Positions 29,224 through 35,899 of a DNA stretch of 35,899 nt are shown piece by piece; the first letter of the stretch is position 1, and every line of letters starts with the position of its first letter. The translations under genes were made by a program, and so were the position numbers. The notes beneath the pieces were generated by a model. That model was not told where the DNA came from. It searched no databases and saw only the letters and a program-made list of their open reading frames with translations. The stretch is from Paracoccaceae bacterium (GTDB lineage Bacteria > Pseudomonadota > Alphaproteobacteria > Rhodobacterales > Rhodobacteraceae): assembly GCA_020832705.1 (NCBI GenBank), contig JAFIEE010000015.1, forward strand, positions 1 to 35,899. Reading direction: 5' to 3'.

Positions 29224-29348
29224 CATGCGCCGGAGTGCGGCTGCCGCGGCGCGGATGTTCCGGGCGCCGGTGGCGGCGCCTCGATGCGAATTGACGTTTT
29301 GTATTTTATATGCGAGAGAATCTATGGAACAGTCTTGGGAGAACTCTG

Positions 29349-29732
29349 ATGCGCTTTGCACACACGATGATACGCGTGAAGGATATCGACGAGTCGGTGC
29401 GGTTCTACACCGATATGCTGGGAATGACCCTGGAGCGGAAATTCGAGCTGCCCGGCGCCGATGCGACCCTTGCCTTTGTCAAGGACCCGGCCAGCGGGAT
29501 GGAGGTCGAGCTGACCTACAACCACGATGGCCGCGACTATGAATTGGGCGACGCCTTTGGTCATCTGGCGTTCTACGTGGCCAGCGTGGACGAAACCTTT
29601 GCTGCGCTCAAGGCAAAAGGGGTCCCGTTTTCGCTGGAGCCGAAGACCATGAAAAGCGGAACCAGGATCATGTTTGCCGTCGACCCCACCGGCTACAAGA
29701 TCGAATTCATCGAGCGCCCCGAGAAGCTCTGA
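29349..29732 (+). CDS. gloA: Lactoylglutathione lyase (glyoxalase I)
   Basis: MRFAHTMIRVKDIDESVRFYTDMLGMTLERKFELPGADATLAFVKDPASGMEVELTYNHDGRDYELGDAFGHLAFYV...KSGTRIMFAVDPTGYKIEFIER. Confidence 0.92.
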   Translation: MRFAHTMIRVKDIDESVRFYTDMLGMTLERKFELPGADATLAFVKDPASGMEVELTYNHDGRDYELGDAFGHLAFYVASVDETFAALKAKGVPFSLEPKTMKSGTRIMFAVDPTGYKIEFIERPEKL

Positions 29733-29850
29733 GCGGCTCACGGCGCAGCCAGGCGGCCCATGCCGACAGGCAAGGCCGTCGGCGCACCCGGACTTCCGCG
29801 CCAGGGCGCGACCGGGATCGGCAAACCGCCACCATCCCATGAGGATCCTG

Positions 29851-30987
29851 ATGAAAGCATCCACGACCTCTTATGTCCCCGGTGATCTTGCGTCCTGGGA
29901 AAGTGTCGATCCGGCCGAAGCCGGGTTCGATCCGGGCCGCCTCGATCAGGTTGCCGAGTTTCACAGGGCCAATGAATCGCAATGGCCCAACAGCATGTAC
30001 ATGCCCAATGGCGAGTATGTCGGCACCGCCTATATCGAGGAAAAGCCCCCGCACAACACGGTGATCGGCCCTGTGAAGGAACGCGGCGGCCCCGCGGGCA
30101 TGATCCTGCGCGGCGGACGGATCGTTTCGCACTGGGGGGATATCGAGCGCCCGGACATGACCTTTTCCGTGGCCAAGAGCTTTCTGGGGGTTCTGGCCGG
30201 ACTTGCTGTCGAGCGTGGCTTGATACGGTCGCTGGATGACCGTGTGGCCGATTACGCTCTGGATGACGGTTTCGAAGGGCCGCACAACAGTGCGATCACC
30301 TGGCGCCACCTGTTGCAGCAGACCAGCGAATGGGAAGGCACCCTATGGAGCAAGCCGGATTCGGTTGACCGCAACCGCCAGGCCGGTCCGGGCGCCGTGA
30401 ATACGGCCAAGGGCGATGATCGCGACCTCAGCGCCCCTGGAACGCACTGGGAATACAACGATGTGCGCGTCAATCGCCTGAGCCTGAGCCTGCTGCAGGT
30501 ATTCCGGGAACCGCTGGACGAGGTGCTTGAACAGAGCATCATGACGCCGATCGGCGCGACAAACTGGGTCTGGCACGGCTACCACAACTCCCAGGTGGTG
30601 ATCGACGGCCGCGAAATGACGTCGGTGACCGGCGGTAGCCACTGGGGGGGCGGCTTCCAGATTCCCACCGATGCGCTGGCGCGCTTCGGGCTGCTGGTGT
30701 CGCGCAAGGGAGCCTGGAACGGTCAGCAGTTGATCCCCGCCACCTGGATCGACCAGATGCTTGAACCCTGCCATGCCAACCCGGTCTACGGGTTCATGTG
30801 GTGGCTCAACACGGACCGCAAGCTGCATCCTTCCGCACCTGCGACATCCTTCTTTGCGCTGGGCGCTGGCAGCAACGTCATCTGGATAGATCCGGAACTG
30901 GACATTGTCATGGTTGCCCGCTGGGTCGCGAAGGACAAGGTGGACGCGCTGGTCGGAACCGTGCGGGCGGCAATGACGGACACCTGA
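29851..30987 (+). CDS. Beta-lactamase-like serine hydrolase (class C / PBP-like fold)
   Basis: SxxK motif in DMTFSVAKSFLGVLAGLAVERGLI; EYNDVRVNRLSLSLLQ; GGSHWGGGFQIPTDALARFGLLVSRKGAWNGQQLIPATWI; start 29851 preceded by GAGGAT (29839 also possible). Confidence 0.88.
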   Translation: MKASTTSYVPGDLASWESVDPAEAGFDPGRLDQVAEFHRANESQWPNSMYMPNGEYVGTAYIEEKPPHNTVIGPVKERGGPAGMILRGGRIVSHWGDIERPDMTFSVAKSFLGVLAGLAVERGLIRSLDDRVADYALDDGFEGPHNSAITWRHLLQQTSEWEGTLWSKPDSVDRNRQAGPGAVNTAKGDDRDLSAPGTHWEYNDVRVNRLSLSLLQVFREPLDEVLEQSIMTPIGATNWVWHGYHNSQVVIDGREMTSVTGGSHWGGGFQIPTDALARFGLLVSRKGAWNGQQLIPATWIDQMLEPCHANPVYGFMWWLNTDRKLHPSAPATSFFALGAGSNVIWIDPELDIVMVARWVAKDKVDALVGTVRAAMTDT

Positions 30988-31088
30988 GTCGACGGCAAGG
31001 CCGGGTGCCGGAGCGGTCGCCCGGCCATCCGGCCGACATTCCGTCGCTGATGCAAGGCATTTATCCTGTTCCCATCAAAGGGCTTGGT

Positions 31089-31094
31089 TATAAT
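31089..31094 (+). promoter_or_regulatory. Candidate -10 box for the downstream GntR gene
   Basis: Exact TATAAT about 85 bp upstream of the ATG at 31180; -35 is weak. Confidence 0.35.
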
Positions 31095-31179
31095 GAGTCA
31101 CCACATTGAAGGAAGTTAAAGGAGTGCTTTCGGCCGGAAGCTGCTGGCCACGGCAAAGATCGACAATCCGGAGAGTTTC

Positions 31180-31941
31180 ATGAGCATTCAATCTCCCCAG
31201 CATGAGATACGGCGCGAAGGTAGAAGCGGTATCCACCGGCGTTACCTGCATGACGAAGTTGTCGATCGATTACGTGCCCTCATACTCAGCGGTGAACTTG
31301 AACCCAAATCGCGCGTCAATGAGAATGCACTGGCAAAGCGGTTCGGAATTTCCCGCACGCCCCTGCGCGAAGCCATCAAGATCCTTGCCGCCGAGGGGCT
31401 TCTGGTGCTGCTGCCAAACAGGGGGGCGCGTGTCGCAAGTATCACCAAACAGGAAATCGACGAGATCACCGAAGTGATTGCCTCGCTCGAGTCACTGGGG
31501 GTGGAACTGGCATGCCGCAACATCACCGCCGAGGAGATCGAAAACCTCAAGACGCTGAATGAAAAGATGGTTGCGGCGTGGAAGGCGCGTGATGACGAAA
31601 GCTATTTCAGGATGAACCGGCGCATCCATGAAGCGATCATCCGCGCCTCGCGCAATCAGCAGCTTCAGGAAGTGTATTTCAGCCTCAGCGGGCGCATTCA
31701 ATCCGCGCGTTATACGGCGCGCAAGACCGAAAGCCAGTGGAAACGCGCGATTCTGGAGCATGAATTGCTGCTGAATTACATCGAATCCGGGCTGAGTGTC
31801 GAAGCTTCGGACATCATGCGGATCCATATTCGCGGCAAGAAACTGGTGATCGCCGAGAACTATTCGGACGATGACAAGCCAGATCAGGCCGAGATCGGTC
31901 AGACCAACGCCGGTAACGGCATGCCACGCGAAGCACCGTGA
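31180..31941 (+). CDS. GntR-family transcriptional regulator, FCD type
   Basis: YLHDEVVDRLRALILSGELEPKSRVNENALAKRFGISRTPLREAIKILAAEGLLVLLPNRGARVASIT. Confidence 0.94.
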   Translation: MSIQSPQHEIRREGRSGIHRRYLHDEVVDRLRALILSGELEPKSRVNENALAKRFGISRTPLREAIKILAAEGLLVLLPNRGARVASITKQEIDEITEVIASLESLGVELACRNITAEEIENLKTLNEKMVAAWKARDDESYFRMNRRIHEAIIRASRNQQLQEVYFSLSGRIQSARYTARKTESQWKRAILEHELLLNYIESGLSVEASDIMRIHIRGKKLVIAENYSDDDKPDQAEIGQTNAGNGMPREAP

Positions 31942-31987
31942 CGCAGCCCGCCCTGGCAATGGGGCGCCCGGACCGCGCCGCAACCGG

Positions 31988-33835
31988 TTAGGGTGCGGGG
32001 CGCCAGGGCAGATCAATCCAGCTTGCCTGCGCAGCCGACCCACTGCCGCGCCTGATCGTGATGTGCGGCGGGCGGCCATGGGGCAGTTGCATGTAATGGT
32101 CGCTGTCGGCCCCCGCAATCGACAGGCGGATGCGACTGCCCCGTGCAAAGCGCCATGCCGTTGGCAGCAGGGCAAACCGCAGTTCCGCCACCTCGCCGGG
32201 CACCAGCGGTGCGCTGTTGGCGCGGCTGAAATCCCGGTATGGCCAGGACCAGTTCTGCTCCGGGGGGGCGGGGGCGGTCATTCGGTGGAGCGCGCGCAGC
32301 ACGCCTTCGGTGACGTAGTGCAGGGACCCGTCGGCCGTCAGCTCCGACAGATAGACATGCAGCACGGCATCGGCCTCGCTCGCGCAGATGTTCAGGTTGA
32401 TGACGGGGTGGCCTGCGATCTCGCCTGCGCCTGAAAGCGGCGCGGTGGTCCAGGACAGCATCCTGGCTTCACGGATCGGCCAATCGGGATAATACTCGGT
32501 TACGGCCAGCGCCGAGAGACGTTCATACCGCGTCGATGTGCCCGTGCCATGCGAGAAATCAGCCTGGAAGCTGTCTGCGCCAGCGGGGCCGGGCACCTCG
32601 GCCAGCACACCGCCCGCATCAGGATAGAGCCGCAGGTTGCCCCCCGCGGGCGGCCAGCTCCGTGCCGCATTCCATTGCTCGGCGTGAAGGGTGAAGTAAT
32701 GGATCGGCGCCTCCGCCCGCAGGCCCGCGTCCCGCCCCGCGAGGTAGTGGTCGAAGAAACGCAGAACCTCGGCCATGATGGGAAAGCCGGGCGTGGCGTC
32801 CTGGCGCCAGGGGGATACATTGGTCCGCCCGCCATGATCCCAGGGGCCGATGAGCAAGTGCTGCGCAGGATTGGGCAAGGACAGGAAGCGCGCAATCGCT
32901 CCATTGCTGAATCCCGCCCCGTCCATCCACCCCGAGACGGACAGAACCGCCAGATCGGGCCGAAAGCCGTCGGCGTAATGACAGGGGTTGAAGGAATGGC
33001 TGCCGAAATCCGGGTCATAGGGCAAGCGGTCGTCGGAAAACCGGAACTCGGAGATGAAATCGGGCATGTGAAAATTGCCCCGATGCGCGGATATGGCCTG
33101 ATCTCTCAGCGTGCCGTCGGTGTCCTCGTCCACCGGATGGGGCCCGGCATAGTCGGGATTGTTGAAATACGGCAGTTTCGCAAGGATGTCGCGCCGATCA
33201 TGATCCAGGCCGACCATGATCTCATCATAGCTTTCCGCCAGACGATTGAGCAACACGCCGCCCGGATACAGGTGATCGGTATAGGTGTTCCAGACGGCGA
33301 AAAGCGGCGCAATCGCCTTGACGGCCGGGTGCCCGGTGCTGGCCAGGAAACACGCCGCCGCGCCCAGATAAGAGATCCCTGTCGATCCTATGGTCCCGTC
33401 CGACCAGGGCTGCGCAACGATCCAGTCGGCGATTTCGCCGAAGTCCTCGCGCTCGACCGGTGAGCGAAAGCTGTCGCGCGTTCCGAAACTGGCGCCGGTT
33501 CCCCGCACATCGACCGCGACAACCGCATACCCCCGAGGCACGAACGCATCACGGTAAAGCGCGATGTTGGGGCTGGCTTCGGTGCCGGGCGCATGCCCTT
33601 CACGCAGGGCAAAACGCCGATAATAGGGTGTCAGGATCAGGATGACGGGGAACCCCGCCGCCGGTCGATCGCCGCCTGCGGGGAGGTAGACATCCAACGC
33701 AATCCGGCAGCCGTCGCGCATTGTCACATAGTGCGACACGGGAACGGGCGGCACCGCGTGGGTTGGCGGCCTGTCGCTCAGGTAGTGCGAGGGCGCGCGT
33801 TCCCAGGCCAGGCTCTCCGCATCGCTGTCCGACAT
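31988..33835 (-). CDS. CocE/NonD-family hydrolase (S15 / X-Pro dipeptidyl-peptidase-like)
   Basis: 615 aa; HYVTMRDGCRIALDVYLPAG...PVILILTPYYRR...GYAVVAVDVRGTGASFGTRD...DWIVAQPWSDGTIGSTGISYLGAAACFLAS; GxSYxG nucleophile. Confidence 0.93.
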   Translation of the reverse strand: MSDSDAESLAWERAPSHYLSDRPPTHAVPPVPVSHYVTMRDGCRIALDVYLPAGGDRPAAGFPVILILTPYYRRFALREGHAPGTEASPNIALYRDAFVPRGYAVVAVDVRGTGASFGTRDSFRSPVEREDFGEIADWIVAQPWSDGTIGSTGISYLGAAACFLASTGHPAVKAIAPLFAVWNTYTDHLYPGGVLLNRLAESYDEIMVGLDHDRRDILAKLPYFNNPDYAGPHPVDEDTDGTLRDQAISAHRGNFHMPDFISEFRFSDDRLPYDPDFGSHSFNPCHYADGFRPDLAVLSVSGWMDGAGFSNGAIARFLSLPNPAQHLLIGPWDHGGRTNVSPWRQDATPGFPIMAEVLRFFDHYLAGRDAGLRAEAPIHYFTLHAEQWNAARSWPPAGGNLRLYPDAGGVLAEVPGPAGADSFQADFSHGTGTSTRYERLSALAVTEYYPDWPIREARMLSWTTAPLSGAGEIAGHPVINLNICASEADAVLHVYLSELTADGSLHYVTEGVLRALHRMTAPAPPEQNWSWPYRDFSRANSAPLVPGEVAELRFALLPTAWRFARGSRIRLSIAGADSDHYMQLPHGRPPHITIRRGSGSAAQASWIDLPWRPAP

Positions 33836-33951
33836 CAGTCTCTACCTTCTGTGGTGTGCTGCATGTGCGGCGCTCATGCGCGCGTGGCGCCGCGGTGGTG
33901 GCGGGGGGCCGTGCCGGTGTGTGCAGAGGAGCGCGCGCGCAGCCGGGCGGC

Positions 33952-34947
33952 TCAGCCAGCGGTTCCGGCAAAGGTAAACAGCACCTTTCCGTCGCGACCT
34001 TCGCGGGCGGCGTGCTCCAGCGCGGCGGTGGCATCATCGAGTCGATACGTCGCCTCTATCGGGGCGGACAGGACACCCGCGGCAACCCGCTCGGCAAGCA
34101 TTGCATACATGGCGGCAACGTCGGACTCGCTCATGGCGCCCAGGTGGAATTGCGAGCGATAGCCGCGCAGTCGGAGGTCGCGGAACACCGTATCCTTGGC
34201 ATCAAGGATCAACTGATCATCCCCAAGCCGACCGTAGTTGACAAGCGTGCCCCCATCGGCCAGCGCGCGGGCAAGTCGGCCGGTCGCCGCGCCCGCGACC
34301 GCGTCGATGGCCAGTCGGGGGCGCGCGCCGCCTGTGGCCTCCAGAACGCGGGTGTCCAGATCCGGACCATCCACCAGCACCACATCGGCACCCGCGCGGC
34401 GCAATTCTGGCACCAGCGACTCGCGGCGGACCACATTGATGGTCTTCCAGCCTTCGGCTCGGGCAAGCTGGATCACATATCGTCCGACAGAGGAATTTGC
34501 CGCGTCCTGGATCACCCAGTCGCCCTTGGCCAGTGTGACAAAGCGGGTCAGCATCAGCCATGCCGTGCGCGGATTGGTCCGCGCCATGGCGAGTTGCAAA
34601 GCGTCGGTTCCCGAGGGGAGGGGGGCAACCCCCCTGGCCGGGCCGACAACGATTTCGCGCCATGTGCCACGCGCCGGTGCGGCGACCAGATCGCCCGGCG
34701 ATACATGACTGACGTCGGCGCCGCAATCAATCACGCGTCCGATCCCCTCGGAACCCAGGGGTTCGGGGCCGACGGGTTTGTGTGCACCGTGCCGTCCTGC
34801 GGTGGTGGCCAGATCGGACGGGTGGATTGGCGCCGCAACCATCTCCACACGGATTTCGCCCGGCCCGGGAGCATCTGGCGCGGGCAGATCGACAACCTGC
34901 GCCACCTCGGAGGCCGTGCCGAACGTGTCGAAGATGATGGCTTTCAT
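33952..34947 (-). CDS. MDR-family NADPH oxidoreductase (MECR/quinone-oxidoreductase-like)
   Basis: MKAIIFDTFGTASEVAQVVDLPAPDAPGPGEIRVEMVAAPIHPSDLATTAGRHG...LGSEGIGRVIDCGADVSHVSPGDLV. Confidence 0.88.
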   Translation of the reverse strand: MKAIIFDTFGTASEVAQVVDLPAPDAPGPGEIRVEMVAAPIHPSDLATTAGRHGAHKPVGPEPLGSEGIGRVIDCGADVSHVSPGDLVAAPARGTWREIVVGPARGVAPLPSGTDALQLAMARTNPRTAWLMLTRFVTLAKGDWVIQDAANSSVGRYVIQLARAEGWKTINVVRRESLVPELRRAGADVVLVDGPDLDTRVLEATGGARPRLAIDAVAGAATGRLARALADGGTLVNYGRLGDDQLILDAKDTVFRDLRLRGYRSQFHLGAMSESDVAAMYAMLAERVAAGVLSAPIEATYRLDDATAALEHAAREGRDGKVLFTFAGTAG

Positions 34948-34997
34948 GTCATGCTCCTTCAGGGGTCATTACCGCCCGGTTGCGGTTGTGGCCGACG

Positions 34998-35711
34998 TCA
35001 TGGGTCGTCGGTCGGATCGCCTCCGGTGGGGGCGATTTCCTGGTCTGACGCGCGGAGTGCGCGCAACTTGTTCTGCAGATGCAGGCGCAGCAGTTCTCCG
35101 GTCCGGGCGCCGTCACGGGCACGCAGGGCGCTGGCGATGCGGATGTGTTCGTCCATGGCCTGCTCCCAGCGGCTGCTGGAGATATTGGCCTGATACCTGC
35201 CGCGGCGGACGCGGCCATCCAGACTGCGCTGCATGCGCCACAGGGTCGGGTTCCGGGCCGCTTCCGCAATCGCCAGGTGGATCTTCTGATTCAGTTCGAA
35301 ATAGGCCTCGCGCCGCCCGGCCCGGTGGTGTTCGGCCATCTCGTGCGTCAGGCGGTCGATGTGCTCGATTTCAGCATCCGTGGCATTGGCACAGGCCATT
35401 TCTCCGGCCAGGGCTTCGAGGGCCGCCATGATCGGAAACGCTTCCTTCAGGTCATTTTCGGACAATGCGGCAACCCAGGCGCCGCGGCGCGGTACAAGGG
35501 TGACATATCCTTCGGTGGCAAGCACCTTGAGCGCCTCGCGCAACGGTGTGCGCGACACCCCGAAGCGTTCGCAGAGTTCGCGTTCTTCCACGCGGGCACC
35601 GGCGCGAAGCGTGCCGGTCATGATCATTTCACGCAAACGCTCCACCAGTTCATCATGCAGGCTCCGATGGGAAATGCGCCCGGAGTCGGTGTTTTCGGCA
35701 ATCTGGTTCAT
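34998..35711 (-). CDS. GntR-family transcriptional regulator, FCD type
   Basis: SLHDELVERLREMIMTGTLRAGARVEERELCERFGVSRTPLREALKVLATEGYVTLVPRRGAWVAAL. Confidence 0.94.
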   Translation of the reverse strand: MNQIAENTDSGRISHRSLHDELVERLREMIMTGTLRAGARVEERELCERFGVSRTPLREALKVLATEGYVTLVPRRGAWVAALSENDLKEAFPIMAALEALAGEMACANATDAEIEHIDRLTHEMAEHHRAGRREAYFELNQKIHLAIAEAARNPTLWRMQRSLDGRVRRGRYQANISSSRWEQAMDEHIRIASALRARDGARTGELLRLHLQNKLRALRASDQEIAPTGGDPTDDP

Positions 35712-35839
35712 ATGTCTGTCCGGTTGCTTTGGGTGCCCGAGTGTATCGTTTGCACTGGCGCGTGGGAACCGTGGCGTGTGCGATTCCGGGACCGCTGCGC
35801 CGCCGTCTGGTCGGCGAAACGGGGGGCGCGGCGGTCGGG

Positions 35840-35873
35840 CCCCCCCCCCCCCCCCCCCGCCCCCCCCCCCCCC
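35840..35873. repeat. Poly-C tract (C19-G-C14)
   Basis: Directly visible homopolymer run near the window end. Confidence 0.9.
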
Positions 35874-35899
35874 GCAAGCAACGCCGGTCTGCCGGCCCC

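Noticed and set aside
1-35899. CRISPR array, tRNA/rRNA genes, transposases, integrases or phage genes
   Set aside because: Looked for regular spaced repeats, tRNA T-arm/CCA-type signatures and known mobile-element proteins; none seen by eye.

Overview
High-GC window with the typical gene content of an alphaproteobacterium, probably Rhodobacteraceae-like (taxonomy inferred from gene content and protein style only). Positions 1-4535 (minus strand) hold the core secE-nusG-rplK-rplA-rplJ-rplL-rpoB transcription/translation block, with rpoB cut by the window edge. Positions 4.8-13.4 kb hold a TupA-like ATP-grasp protein, a DUF2778/Tlde1-like protein followed by a small membrane protein, an amidoligase plus gamma-glutamylcyclotransferase pair, a large MscS-family channel and a multi-PAS hybrid histidine kinase. 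Positions 13.5-35.7 kb look like one accessory catabolic/uptake region: an IlvD/Edd dehydratase, three FCD-type GntR regulators, a TPP enzyme, a GST, an SDR, a 2-hydroxyacid dehydrogenase, a hydratase, a 3-hydroxyacyl-CoA-dehydrogenase-like protein, a complete Dpp/Opp-type ABC transporter with a DJ-1/PfpI gene inside the operon, glyoxalase I, two unrelated serine hydrolases and an MDR reductase. The most concrete anomaly is an in-frame amber codon directly after the signal peptide of the ABC-transporter substrate-binding protein (28231-28233). No tRNA, rRNA, CRISPR array, transposase or phage gene was recognised. All family calls come from reading the translated sequences; no database search was run.
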